A stretch of DNA of 64,000 nt from RPRB01 sp035501615 (GCA_035501615.1 DATJVY010000008.1:1-64000), one strand, 5' to 3'; positions 34,152 through 42,748 are shown, counted from the stretch's first letter. The notes: a model not told the origin generated them from the sequence alone. Numbers and translations: made by a program.

Positions 34152-36050
34152 ATGACGCCGTTCCCGCTGGTGCTCCTCGCCGCGAAGCTGACCGCGGCGC
34201 AGCCCCGTCCTCTCGCCGACGACGTCCGGGCGCTCGTCGGGATCAGGACCTCCTCCGCCCCGAGCCTGTCCCCCGACGAGCGGCGGGTCGCGTTCCTCTC
34301 CAACGTCACCGGGTCCAACCAGGTCTGGACCGTCTCCGCGGAAGGCGGCTGGCCGGAGCTGGTGACGGGCTTCGACGATCCGGTCACTTCCGTCGAGTGG
34401 TCCCCGGCGGGTGACTGGCTGGCGGTGCAGGTCGCCCCGGGCGGCGGCATGAACCAGCAAGTCTGGCGGATGCGCCCCGACGGCTCCGAGGCCCGGCGCC
34501 TGACCGCCGGGGGAAAGGAGACCAACCGCCTCGTTGGGTGGGACCACGCCGGCCGTGCCCTGGTCGTCGCCAGCAACCAGCGCGACCCGTCGTCGACCGA
34601 CCTCTACCTCCTCGGCCCCGGGTTGGACGCGCTGGGAACGCCCGCCTACGTGGGCAAGGGGATGAACGGCGCCGACGACGTGGCGCGCGACGGGCGGCGG
34701 ATCCTGGTCAACCGGCTGATCTCCCGGGGCAGCAACGACCTCCTGCTCTACGAGCCGGCCTCGCGCACCGAGACGCTCCTCACGCCGCACGAGGGACCCG
34801 GGAATTTCGAGGGGCGGCTGTCGCCCGACGGGCAGACGGTGTGGCTGTCCAGCGACCGGGATCGCGACCTGCCCGCGTTCGCACGGATCCGTCTCGGCGC
34901 GGACGGTCGCCCCGGGCCCATCGAGGTCGTCGTCGAGCGTGCCGACGCCGGGCTGGATGGCTTCGAGATCGACGAGACCGGCAAGCACGCGCTCCTGGTC
35001 TGGAACGTCGCCGGACGTTCCGAGCTGGGGCTGCTCGATCTCACGACCGGTCGCAGCCGTCCGGTGACCGGCGCACCCTTCGACGTGGTCGGCTCGCTGT
35101 CCCGTTCCCGCGACGGCCGGGTCTGGGCCCTGAGCGCCGCCGGGGCGAACCGGCCCACCGACGTGTGGCTGCTCGACGGCAAGACCGCCCGGCTCCGGCA
35201 GCTCACCCGAAGCGCCCACCCAGGAGTGGCGCTGGACCGTCTGGTTCGCCCGGAGCTCGTGCGCTTCAAGGCCCACGACGGGCTCCCGCTCTCCGGCTGG
35301 CTCTACCGGGCACCGGGGCAGACCGGTCCCGGCCCGGTGGTGCTCTCCTTCCACGGAGGGCCCGAGGGGCAGGAGGTGCCGGGCTTCCGCCCCGACTACC
35401 AGGTGCTGCTGGCGCAGGGCATCTCCGTGTTCGCCCCCAACATCCGGGGCTCCGCCGGCTTCGGCAAGCGCTTCGTCAACCTCGACAACGGGCCCCTGCG
35501 GGTGGAGGCGGTGAAGGACCTGAAGGACTGCGCGGACTGGGTGGTGAAGAACGGGGTGGGCGATCCGAAGCGGCTGGGGGTGATGGGTGGCTCGTACGGC
35601 GGCTACATGGTCATGGCCGGGCTCACCGAGTTCCCCGGCCTGTTCGCCGCCGGGGTCGACCTCTTCGGCATCGTGAACTTCGAGACCTTCTTCCGGGACA
35701 CCGAGCCCTGGATGGCGGCCATCTCCACCATCGAGTACGGGGATCCGAAGACGCAGCCCGACCTCCTGAAGCAGCTCTCGCCCATCCACAAGCTGGACAA
35801 GGTGCGGACACCGACCCTCGTCCTCCACGGCGCCAACGACACGAACGTCCCGGTGGTCGAGGCCGAGCAGGTGGTGGCCACCCTGAAGAAGAACGGCGTG
35901 CCGGTCGAGTACGTCCTCTTCCCCGACGAGGGGCACGGCTTCCGCAAGCTCCCGAACCGGATCCGCGCGACGGTGGAGACGGTGGGATTCTTCTCCCGCT
36001 ACCTCGGACCCGCCGCCGGGTCCCCTGCGACGGGCGGGCCGGCGCGTTGA
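34152..36050 (+). CDS. Secreted S9 family prolyl-oligopeptidase-type serine peptidase
   Basis: This 632-residue peptidase has an N-terminal signal-like segment (MTPFPLVLLAAKLTAAQP), a seven-bladed TolB/DPP-like beta-propeller (about 30-370) and a C-terminal alpha/beta-hydrolase domain. The triad is visible: Ser481 in GGSYGGYM, Asp563 in HGANDTNVPV and His595 in DEGHGF. Such enzymes cleave short peptides, often after proline, or acyl-peptides; the exact substrate cannot be told. I chose the ATG at 34152, since it begins the signal peptide; an in-frame GTG 9 bases upstream is possible. Confidence 0.92.
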   Translation: MTPFPLVLLAAKLTAAQPRPLADDVRALVGIRTSSAPSLSPDERRVAFLSNVTGSNQVWTVSAEGGWPELVTGFDDPVTSVEWSPAGDWLAVQVAPGGGMNQQVWRMRPDGSEARRLTAGGKETNRLVGWDHAGRALVVASNQRDPSSTDLYLLGPGLDALGTPAYVGKGMNGADDVARDGRRILVNRLISRGSNDLLLYEPASRTETLLTPHEGPGNFEGRLSPDGQTVWLSSDRDRDLPAFARIRLGADGRPGPIEVVVERADAGLDGFEIDETGKHALLVWNVAGRSELGLLDLTTGRSRPVTGAPFDVVGSLSRSRDGRVWALSAAGANRPTDVWLLDGKTARLRQLTRSAHPGVALDRLVRPELVRFKAHDGLPLSGWLYRAPGQTGPGPVVLSFHGGPEGQEVPGFRPDYQVLLAQGISVFAPNIRGSAGFGKRFVNLDNGPLRVEAVKDLKDCADWVVKNGVGDPKRLGVMGGSYGGYMVMAGLTEFPGLFAAGVDLFGIVNFETFFRDTEPWMAAISTIEYGDPKTQPDLLKQLSPIHKLDKVRTPTLVLHGANDTNVPVVEAEQVVATLKKNGVPVEYVLFPDEGHGFRKLPNRIRATVETVGFFSRYLGPAAGSPATGGPAR

Positions 36051-36084
36051 ATCCGGCCGCCGCTTCCCGGTAGGAAGGAGGGCG

Positions 36085-37098
36085 ATGTCCCTCGTTCCTC
36101 CGGACGCCGGCTTCGTCGACGTCACCTTCACCGTCGAGCCGAACTACGACGGCTGGCGCCTGGACCGGTACCTCTGCGAGAAGATCCGCCGGCTGTCCCG
36201 CACCCGGGTGCAGCGCATTCTCGAGCGCAGCCTGGTCGCCGACCGCCCTCTCAAGCCGAGCACCCGCGTCCACCCCGGGCTCACCTTCAGGCTTCGCCGC
36301 CGCGTCCAGGCCGAGCCCGACGTGCCCGCGAACGTGGTCGAGGTGTACCGGGACGTGCACCTCCTGGTCCTCGACAAGCCCGCCGGGCTGCCCATCCACC
36401 CCACCGCGCGCTACCACCACAACACCCTGGTGAAGCTGCTCGAGCGCCGGCACGGGCCCGGCCTGCGCGCCGACCCTGCCCACCGGCTCGACCGCGAGAC
36501 CTCCGGGCTCCTCGTCTGCGGCCGCGGCGCCGAGGCCTCCCGGGCGCTGATGCGGGCCTTCCAGTCCGGCGACGTCCACAAGGAGTACCTGGCCATCGTC
36601 GAGGGCCACCCCCCGGACGCCTTCGTCGTCGACGCGCCCATCGCCGAGGGCACCGCCGAGGTCCGGATCGCCGTCCGGATCGACCACCGCGCCGGCAAGC
36701 CTGCCCGGACCCGCTTCGCCGTCGAGCGCCGCTTCGTCCGCGACGCCGCGCCGTTCGCGCTCCTCCGCTGCTTCCCCGAGACCGGCCGCCAGCACCAGAT
36801 CCGCGTCCACGCCCGCGAGGCCGGCTTCCCGCTCGTGGGGGACAAGATCTACGGCCCCGACCCGGGCTACTTCGATCGCTTCAGCAAGCGGTGCCTCGAG
36901 CCCGAGGCCTGGGCCCGTCTCCGGCTGCCGCGCCACGCCCTGCACGCCGCGCGGCTCGCTTTCCCACATCCGGCTACCTCTCGGCGGCTCGATTTCGAGG
37001 CTCCCCTGCCGCCCGATCTGTCGGATTTCTGCCCTGCCGGACCCAGGTCAGCCGAGGTGGGCGTCCTGGCGACGTCGGCGCTCCCCACCGCCGCCTGA
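36085..37098 (+). CDS. RluA-family RNA pseudouridine synthase
   Basis: This 337-residue enzyme isomerises uridine to pseudouridine in ribosomal or transfer RNA. It has an S4-like N-terminal RNA-binding region (about 20-80, LDRYLCEKIRRLSRTRVQRI) and the catalytic domain with the invariant aspartate in AHRLDRETSGLLV, plus LDKPAGLPIHPT and TGRQHQIRVHA. The C-terminal 40 residues are extra and low in conservation. It is closest in layout to RluD/RluC-type enzymes, but the target site cannot be read from sequence. The start ATG at 36085 follows GGAAGGAGGGCG, a strong ribosome site. Confidence 0.93.
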   Translation: MSLVPPDAGFVDVTFTVEPNYDGWRLDRYLCEKIRRLSRTRVQRILERSLVADRPLKPSTRVHPGLTFRLRRRVQAEPDVPANVVEVYRDVHLLVLDKPAGLPIHPTARYHHNTLVKLLERRHGPGLRADPAHRLDRETSGLLVCGRGAEASRALMRAFQSGDVHKEYLAIVEGHPPDAFVVDAPIAEGTAEVRIAVRIDHRAGKPARTRFAVERRFVRDAAPFALLRCFPETGRQHQIRVHAREAGFPLVGDKIYGPDPGYFDRFSKRCLEPEAWARLRLPRHALHAARLAFPHPATSRRLDFEAPLPPDLSDFCPAGPRSAEVGVLATSALPTAA

Positions 37099-37150
37099 GC
37101 CCCGCAGCCACCCCTTGCAGCCAGCGGGCCCGGACGCGATCCTCTCCTCA

Positions 37151-38410
37151 ATGCTGAAGGGGCGTTACGACGAGGGCCCACACCGGGACCAGCAGCCGCC
37201 TCAGGTCCTGGTGGTGGACGACGAGCCCGCCAACGTTCGCCTCGTTCAGGCCTACTTGAAGGCGGAGGGGTTCCGCGTCCTCGGGGCCTTCAGCGGCGCC
37301 GAGGCCCTGGAGCTGGTGGAGAAGGGCGGGGTGGACCTCATCCTGCTCGACATCCGGATGCCCCACATGGATGGCTTCGAGGTCTGCCGGCGCATCCGCG
37401 AGAACCCGGCCTGCGCCCGCATGCCGGTGGTCTTCCTCACCGCCGAGTTCAACGACGCCGACAGCGAGCTCCAGGGCCTCGAGGCCGGAGCCGACGAGTA
37501 TCTCCACAAGCCCATCCAGCGGCGCGCGCTGGTGGCCCGGGTCCGGAATCTCATCCGCCTCGCCGACGCCGAGCGCGACCGCCGCATGGCTACCCAGCTC
37601 GCCCAGAGCGAGAAGCTGGCTGCCATCGGCCAGATCGCCGCCGGGGTCGCCCACGAGATCAACAACCCGCTGGCCTTCATCCTCAGCAACCTCACCTCGC
37701 TGAAGAGCTACGTGGACGACGTGAAGCAGATCATCGCCGCCTACCGCGTCTCGCCGGACTCGGGCCGGGTGCTCGAGGAGCGGATCGGCTTCCAGCAGAC
37801 CCTGGACGACATCGACGCGCTCCTGGGCGAGACCAGCGAGGGCGGCCAGCGCGTCCGGACCATCGTCCAGGAGCTCAAGACCTTCAGCCGCGCCGACGAG
37901 AACCAGGTGCTCGAGGCGGTGGACCTGGCGGACATCGCCGCGTCGACCTTGCTCCTCACCGAGCGCGAGCTGGCCAGCCGCGCCCGCGTGGTGAAGGACC
38001 TCCGCCCGGCCCCGGTGGCCAGCGCGCCGCGCGGAAAGCTCCACCAGGTGGTGATGAACCTCCTGGTCAACGCCATGCAGGCGCTCGGGGACAAGGATCC
38101 CCGCGAGAACGAGATCCGCGTCCTCACCGGGACCGACGGCAAGGAGTCGGTGCTCAGCGTCTCCGACACCGGCTGCGGCATCCCCGAGGAGGCGCAGGGC
38201 CGCATCTTCGAGCCGTTCTTCACCACCAAGCCGGTGGGCATCGGCACCGGCATCGGCCTCTCGGTGTGCCAGGCGGTGGTCCAGAAGCTGGGCGGGAAGA
38301 TCTCCGTCCAGAGCACCGTGGGGCAGGGAACGACGTTCGAGGTCCGCGTGCCCACCGAGCAGGTCGTCGCCGCGGTGGAGCCGCCGGTCCAGAAGCAAGC
38401 CTTGGCGTGA
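37151..38410 (+). CDS. Receiver-histidine kinase protein
   Basis: This 419-residue soluble protein places a receiver first (residues 18-140: VVDDEPANVR, Asp67 in LILLDIRMPHMDG, LHKPIQ) and a histidine kinase after it (HisKA with His168 in GVAHEINNPLAFIL; HATPase with NLLVNAMQAL, DTGCGIPEE and GTGIGLSVCQAVV). The HEINNP H-box is the NtrB/HPK4 type. It receives phosphate from another kinase, or switches its own kinase by receiver state. The ATG at 37151 gives a compact N-terminus. A degraded peptidase-like tail follows directly after its stop. Confidence 0.92.
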   Translation: MLKGRYDEGPHRDQQPPQVLVVDDEPANVRLVQAYLKAEGFRVLGAFSGAEALELVEKGGVDLILLDIRMPHMDGFEVCRRIRENPACARMPVVFLTAEFNDADSELQGLEAGADEYLHKPIQRRALVARVRNLIRLADAERDRRMATQLAQSEKLAAIGQIAAGVAHEINNPLAFILSNLTSLKSYVDDVKQIIAAYRVSPDSGRVLEERIGFQQTLDDIDALLGETSEGGQRVRTIVQELKTFSRADENQVLEAVDLADIAASTLLLTERELASRARVVKDLRPAPVASAPRGKLHQVVMNLLVNAMQALGDKDPRENEIRVLTGTDGKESVLSVSDTGCGIPEEAQGRIFEPFFTTKPVGIGTGIGLSVCQAVVQKLGGKISVQSTVGQGTTFEVRVPTEQVVAAVEPPVQKQALA

Positions 38411-38632
38411 GCCGCGCCGTTCCCCGCTTCGAGCGGGCGAGCGCTCGCCGCGCGTCGAGCGCCTGACCTGGCCTCGGGCGTCTCCCCGGGGTCTCCCGAG
38501 TCGCCCGACGTCTTCTTCGTCCCCGGGGAGCCACGCATCCGCCGGTTCTTCCAGCGCGACGCCACCGGCCGCATCACCGGCTTCATCGAGCGGCGCGAGT
38601 CGTGGGACCTGCTCCGGAAGCGCGCGGACTGA
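38411..38632 (+). pseudogene. C-terminal remnant of a secreted hydrolase/peptidase-like gene
   Basis: In the same frame as the preceding kinase, after its stop, an open stretch ends in protein-like sequence: PDVFFVPGEPRIRRFFQRDA, then GRITGFIERRESWDLLRK before TGA at 38630-38632. The pattern (VPGEPR..FxRDAxGRITGF.ERRE) is like the C-terminal beta-strand domain of S9 peptidases or beta-lactamase-type hydrolases. No start or catalytic region precedes it, so it is a relic. The next 157 bases hold nothing recognisable. Confidence 0.45.
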
Positions 38633-38789
38633 GATACAAGCCGCGAGCCGCTCCGTGGCGTCATACCCGCGTGGTACCTCGCTCGGGCAGGAGAGGCGTC
38701 ACGGTTCCCCCCCATGAGGTCCGCGCCGGCCGCCGGCTCGCTCCGGATGGCCGTCCACCGCCCACGCCTCGCCCGGCGCGGAGCGGCTG

Positions 38790-39362
38790 ATGGGAGAGGA
38801 TCACCGCCCCGGACCGGATGCCCGTGCCGCTCCGCTGCGGGTCGCCCGCACCCCGGAGCTGTGGGTGGTCATCGAGGTGCCCGAGCCCGTTCGCAGCGAG
38901 GTGCTCGCCGTTCGCCGCATCGTCAGCCGGACCAGCCAGAAGGTCCCGGTGGGCATCGGCTCAGTGGGCCCCCTCCCACCCCAGGAGCTCGCCGAGGTCC
39001 GCCGCGTGCTCGATGCCGTGGGTGAGGAGACCGGGCCGATCATCGGCCGTTTCGTCGGCCTCCGGCGTTTCCCCCAGACGCGCTACGTCTACCTCGCCCC
39101 CGACGACGAGATGGCGACCTCGCTGCTCATCCTCCAGGACCGCCTGGTCGAGTACGGGCTGAAGCTCGCGCCGGACGTCTACCAGGCGACGCCCCACGCC
39201 GTGATCGGCCGGGTTCCGCCCGAGGCGGAGCTCGAGGTTGCCGCCGGGGCGCGCGCCCTGGTGCCCTCGCCGACCTTCCGGATGACCACCCTCGCCCTGT
39301 GGGCCCTCGGCGAGCACGAGGTCAGCTGCCTGCACCGGGTGCTCCTCAGCGGGGTTCTGTGA
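38790..39362 (+). CDS. LigT/2H phosphoesterase-like protein, degenerate
   Basis: This 190-residue protein has the two-lobed alpha/beta pattern of the 2H phosphoesterase (2'-5' RNA ligase-like) superfamily: ELWVVIEVPEPVRSEVLAVR near the N-terminus, two related halves, and TPHAVIGRV where the second HxT motif would fall. The first motif reads VPVGIGSVGPL and lacks its histidine, and the second has Val for Thr. If the assignment holds, it has lost catalysis and may only bind nucleotides. The assignment is tentative. The ATG at 38790 follows GGAGCGGCTG. Confidence 0.45.
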   Translation: MGEDHRPGPDARAAPLRVARTPELWVVIEVPEPVRSEVLAVRRIVSRTSQKVPVGIGSVGPLPPQELAEVRRVLDAVGEETGPIIGRFVGLRRFPQTRYVYLAPDDEMATSLLILQDRLVEYGLKLAPDVYQATPHAVIGRVPPEAELEVAAGARALVPSPTFRMTTLALWALGEHEVSCLHRVLLSGVL

Positions 39363-39675
39363 ATCGGTGGATCCTAGGTCGCGCGTTGGAGTGGGTGGTG
39401 ACGGACCGGGCTCCGTCGTCTCAAGGGTCTCGGGAGGACCATGGTTCCGGAGAAGCCATCGAAACGCCCTGATCTGGACCGCGGCCGGGGGTCCGACGCC
39501 CGCTTCCGCTGGCGGCGGACTCGACCCGAGGGTCTGCCGCGACCGCCTCGTGCGGATCTCGGGGATGCCGTGTCGTGTGGCGCGTGCGCGATCGAGGTTG
39601 GGTGTGGAGATGCGGGAGCGTCACATGGTACGAGACGGGCCGCCTTCTGGGGTTGCGACCAATGGGGGTGAGCCG

Positions 39676-40038
39676 GTGAAGCAGGACGTCGTGCTGGTGG
39701 CGTCAGAGGATGTCCGGACGCGCCAGGAGCTCGCCGAGCGGCTCGACTGGGACGACGTCCCGTTCCATCTCGCGTCGTCGGCGACCGAGGCGCTCGCCAT
39801 CCTCGGCCTCCTCCCGGCGGGGACCCGGCTGCTCGTCGTGCTGGACTTCGAGCGCCGGCCTCGCGCCCGGGTGATGGACGCCCTCCGCGCCCGGAGTGGC
39901 CTCGAGGTGCAGCTGCTCCTCCTCCACGATGCCCAGGAGGACGGCCTCAGCGACGAGAAGGTCGTCGAGCACGTCTGCCGCCCCGCGGTGCCGGACTATC
40001 TGTACAGCCTGGTCGAGCGGCACGGCGCAGTCGCCTGA
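39676..40038 (+). CDS. Small receiver-like protein (atypical)
   Basis: This 120-residue protein (start GTG at 39676 after GGGGGTGA) resembles a single response-regulator receiver: VVLVASEDVRTRQELAERL, then SSATEALAILGLLPAG, LLVVLDFERRPRA at the phospho-acceptor strand, and a helix-rich end. It lacks the acidic pair after the first strand (ASED instead of xxDD) and the KP lysine motif, so it is atypical. The frame is open upstream to 39367 but that 313-base stretch (39363-39675) looks non-coding: it is arginine/glycine-rich with no domain. Confidence 0.5.
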   Translation: MKQDVVLVASEDVRTRQELAERLDWDDVPFHLASSATEALAILGLLPAGTRLLVVLDFERRPRARVMDALRARSGLEVQLLLLHDAQEDGLSDEKVVEHVCRPAVPDYLYSLVERHGAVA

Positions 40039-40062
40039 AGTCTGAGCCCGCCACACTCTGAG

Positions 40063-41442
40063 CTAGTCGTTCCAGAGCCGCCGGAACCAGGGCCGAGGAT
40101 TCTTCACGTCCGCCCCGTCGGGGCCCATCTTCCGCCGGATGTCGTCCATCGACCAGCCGGTCAGCGAGGCCAGGGTCTCGGCCTCCTTCGTGCGCCGCTC
40201 GCGCAGCCGCTCGCGGTAGTCGTCCATCGCGCTGCACTCCGACGTCCCCTGGTAGGGGTGCTGCAGGATGTAGCGCCCCTGGAAGTTGCTCCGGTCGCCC
40301 GTCTCCTGGAACACCAGGTCCTCCGGGAAGTGCGAGCCGTCGTAGCGGACGTGCAGCCGCGTCAGGAACACGTTCACCGGCCCGCCCACCGGGCCCCGCC
40401 GGAACGCAGGCGCCATCGACCCGCTCTGGCCGTCGTCCAGCCAGAACACTCCCAGCGCCCGGAGCTCCTCGCGGCTCAGCGGCTGCGCCGCGCACGGGTC
40501 GCACCATCCCATGTCCCAGACGTACTCGGTGAAGACCGCCCGGCGATCCTCCTTCTCCACCGAGCGGGCGAACGCGTCCTGGTAGAACTTGCCGAAGTCG
40601 CTCTTCACGAACAGCGGCACGTTCACGTCCGAGGGAATGCGCGCCGTCCGGTAGTTGGTCGACTCCACCCGGCCCCGCCGCGTGAGCGCATAGACGACCA
40701 TGTCCTGCGGCCCGGCGGCGTTGGCCATCCCCAGGCGGATGGGGAGCATGAACTTCCTCGACTCGTAAGCGATCTGCAGCGGCCGGAGGTACTGCACGCC
40801 GCTCGCCTTCTGGGCCTCGAGGTTCACCTTGGCCACGAAGAACTTCATGTCCTGGCGGATGTAGGGCTGCAGCGCGGCGGAGGCTTTCGGCGGCACGCGG
40901 TAGCCATTCTCGCGGAGCCAGGTCTCCAGCCCCTCGGACTGCTTGGCCCCGAGGATGAGGATGTCGTACTCGCCCACGGTGTACTTCGCCTCGACGCTCA
41001 CCCCCAGGGCCTCGTCGCGCTTCTTCTCCGCGCTCGAGCGCGCCATGTCGGCGGACGGCGCGCCCATCGCGGCCTTGGCGGCCATCGGGTAGGCGCGCAT
41101 GCACGGATCGGGATCGAAGTACTCCACCAGCCGCGGCGCCGAGTAGGCGTCGAGGTGCTCGAGGAGCCTGCGGTCGCCGACGTGGATCTGCTCGCGCTCC
41201 AGCACCGTGGGCACCGGCACCACCAGCGCGAACTCGGTGAGCGGCCCGCGGTAGTCGTTGCTCATCGTGAGCACGGTGCGGTCCCCGTCGCGGACCAGCG
41301 CCACCTGCGACGAGTCGTTGAACAGCTGGGTGTCGGCCTTCCCCACGTAGAATCCGCAGAACGCCGCCGCCGGCGACGGGTGCAGGAGCATCAGGAGGGG
41401 AAGGATCAGCAGCGGAACTGCACGACGGACGGGAACGGGCAC
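40063..41442 (-). CDS. DUF2330 secreted protein, alternative product from internal start
   Basis: A GTG at 41442, 8 bases after AAGGAG (41456-41451), opens a 459-residue protein beginning VPVPVRRAVPLLILPLLMLL with cleavage near SPAAA, then AFCGFYVGKADTQLFND. That is a complete signal peptide followed by the standard DUF2330 start. The domain contains NDYRGPLTEFALVVPVPTVL and a cysteine-rich MGWCDPCAAQP segment. DUF2330 function is unknown; the proteins are periplasmic or surface exposed. This internal initiation site suggests independent translation of the second half of the longer frame. Confidence 0.6.
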   Translation of the reverse strand: MPVPVRRAVPLLILPLLMLLHPSPAAAFCGFYVGKADTQLFNDSSQVALVRDGDRTVLTMSNDYRGPLTEFALVVPVPTVLEREQIHVGDRRLLEHLDAYSAPRLVEYFDPDPCMRAYPMAAKAAMGAPSADMARSSAEKKRDEALGVSVEAKYTVGEYDILILGAKQSEGLETWLRENGYRVPPKASAALQPYIRQDMKFFVAKVNLEAQKASGVQYLRPLQIAYESRKFMLPIRLGMANAAGPQDMVVYALTRRGRVESTNYRTARIPSDVNVPLFVKSDFGKFYQDAFARSVEKEDRRAVFTEYVWDMGWCDPCAAQPLSREELRALGVFWLDDGQSGSMAPAFRRGPVGGPVNVFLTRLHVRYDGSHFPEDLVFQETGDRSNFQGRYILQHPYQGTSECSAMDDYRERLRERRTKEAETLASLTGWSMDDIRRKMGPDGADVKNPRPWFRRLWND

Positions 41443-42270
41443 GGCGACGACTCCTTGGGGTGAGGGCTGGCCGGAGGGCCAGGTGAAGCGAGAGGAAGGG
41501 AAGAGACGGTCGAGGAGCGGGACCACCGGCGAGAGGATGAGCAGCGCCCACACCGGCGCGTTCATCACCCACGCCTGGTGCTGGAGCACGAAGGCCAGCA
41601 CCGCCACCGCCACCCCGAAGCCGATCCGCGCCGACCGCCGGTCAGGCGTCGTCTTGGGGTCGGAGATCATGAAGAAGGTGAAGAGGATCAGGCTCCCCAC
41701 GAGGAGCTGGTGGCCGAGCACCGCCGGACGCTGGCCGAGCCACAGGACCCGCCCCAGCTTCAGGAGAACCCAGCTGCCGAGGAAGGCGAGGCTGACGTCG
41801 GTCCGGAAGCTCCGGGAGACCACCCCCAGTCCGAGCACCGCGAACCACGCGAGGAGTGCCATCCCCTCGCCCCACTGGCTCGGCGAGCACCAGGCGTGGC
41901 CGGTGAGCAGGATGCAGCTGGTCAGCCCGAGCATCCCCGGGTTGAACACGTGCTTCCCCCGGACACGGATGAGGTACTTCGCGCCGATGGCGATGGCCCC
42001 GGCCAGCGGGGGAACCCACCACGCGTCGGTGCGCAGCAGCAGCGACAGGCCGAGGCCGGTGATGAGCGGCGAGCGGAATCCGCTCGAGGGCAGGCCCAGA
42101 ACGCGCTCGCAGATCCACTGGACGGCGCAGGTCGAGGCGAGCAGGACCGGCGGCATCCACGGGTCCACCTGGAGCCCGAGGAACCCCACCCCGAGGACGA
42201 GGAAGCTCGTGAGGAAGGCGATCTGCAGAAGCCGCTGATCGTGGGGGAGCAGGCGGTCGAGGAGGCGCAT
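40063..42270 (-). CDS. RnfD/NqrB-like membrane domain in one frame with DUF2330 domain
   Basis: One uninterrupted frame of 735 codons joins two gene-sized parts. Residues 1-276 are an RnfD/NqrB-type membrane domain with about nine helices, including KHVFNPGMLGLTSCILLTGH and LILFTFFMISDPKTTPDRR, the family's FMN/flavin-linked region. Residues 277-735 are a DUF2330 domain led by its own signal peptide. No stop separates them. RnfD-like proteins belong to ion-translocating electron-transport complexes, but no other rnf genes are present. The start is the ATG at 42270 after GGTTCAAGCC-like sequence with no strong ribosome site. It could be a fusion, a lost stop, or two products. Confidence 0.65.
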   Translation of the reverse strand: MRLLDRLLPHDQRLLQIAFLTSFLVLGVGFLGLQVDPWMPPVLLASTCAVQWICERVLGLPSSGFRSPLITGLGLSLLLRTDAWWVPPLAGAIAIGAKYLIRVRGKHVFNPGMLGLTSCILLTGHAWCSPSQWGEGMALLAWFAVLGLGVVSRSFRTDVSLAFLGSWVLLKLGRVLWLGQRPAVLGHQLLVGSLILFTFFMISDPKTTPDRRSARIGFGVAVAVLAFVLQHQAWVMNAPVWALLILSPVVPLLDRLFPSSRFTWPSGQPSPQGVVAVPVPVRRAVPLLILPLLMLLHPSPAAAFCGFYVGKADTQLFNDSSQVALVRDGDRTVLTMSNDYRGPLTEFALVVPVPTVLEREQIHVGDRRLLEHLDAYSAPRLVEYFDPDPCMRAYPMAAKAAMGAPSADMARSSAEKKRDEALGVSVEAKYTVGEYDILILGAKQSEGLETWLRENGYRVPPKASAALQPYIRQDMKFFVAKVNLEAQKASGVQYLRPLQIAYESRKFMLPIRLGMANAAGPQDMVVYALTRRGRVESTNYRTARIPSDVNVPLFVKSDFGKFYQDAFARSVEKEDRRAVFTEYVWDMGWCDPCAAQPLSREELRALGVFWLDDGQSGSMAPAFRRGPVGGPVNVFLTRLHVRYDGSHFPEDLVFQETGDRSNFQGRYILQHPYQGTSECSAMDDYRERLRERRTKEAETLASLTGWSMDDIRRKMGPDGADVKNPRPWFRRLWND
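41451..41456 (-). promoter_or_regulatory. Internal Shine-Dalgarno AAGGAG for the DUF2330 start
   Basis: AAGGAG on the minus strand sits 8 bases before the GTG at 41442, ideal spacing. It decides the internal start inside the longer RnfD-DUF2330 frame. Confidence 0.6.
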
Positions 42271-42339
42271 CGACCGGCTTGAACGGTGCCCCCCGGGGAA
42301 AGGATCTTCCCCCGTCGCGAGGTGGTACCTTCCCCCACC

Positions 42340-42609
42340 ATGCCCACGCCCGACTACGCCGCCATCCGGCTCGGGGACCAGGTCTTCACCGCCGAGGGCA
42401 CCGATCCGGTCGGTGCCGTCCGCGAGCTCCGGAGCGGCTCCCACCCGGCCCTGATCGTGTACATCGAGAACTCGGGGGACATCTCCATCCCCGTCCCCGC
42501 CATCCGCGCGGTGCACGACGGCAAGGTCGTGCTCGATCTCGACAAGCTGGAGGAGGGCGTGCGCCGGGCGCTCGGCCACGTGCGCGACAGCGAGGTCCCG
42601 GGCTGGTAG
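42340..42609 (+). CDS. Small conserved-looking hypothetical protein
   Basis: This 89-residue protein (MPTPDYAAIRLGDQVFTAEG at the N-terminus) is acidic, soluble and compact, with a beta-rich first half (HPALIVYIENSGDISIPVP) and a C-terminal helix (LEEGVRRALGHVRDSE). No family is recognised. It is divergent from the RnfD/DUF2330 gene, with 69 bases between, and stops just before the minus-strand terminator. GC usage fits its neighbours, so it is probably genuine. Confidence 0.6.
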   Translation: MPTPDYAAIRLGDQVFTAEGTDPVGAVRELRSGSHPALIVYIENSGDISIPVPAIRAVHDGKVVLDLDKLEEGVRRALGHVRDSEVPGW

Positions 42610-42612
42610 CGC

Positions 42613-42653
42613 AAAAAAAAACCGGCGAGCCGCGGCCCGAAGGCCGACGGCTC
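42613..42653 (-). terminator. Strong intrinsic terminator of the aat operon
   Basis: On the minus strand GAGCCG..CGGCTC (42653-42627), extended inside by GGCC/GGCC pairs around a short loop, is followed by a T-run (A-tract on plus at 42613-42621). It lies 96 bases after the stop of the small membrane protein gene and is the clearest rho-independent terminator in the window. Confidence 0.85.
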
Positions 42654-42748
42654 AGACCGGCGGGCGCTGAACCGGGGGGAAGATCCAGCTGCCCAGCCTC
42701 GGAAACATCGAGGCTGCTCGCATCATTCCCCCCAGACGTCGGATCCGC

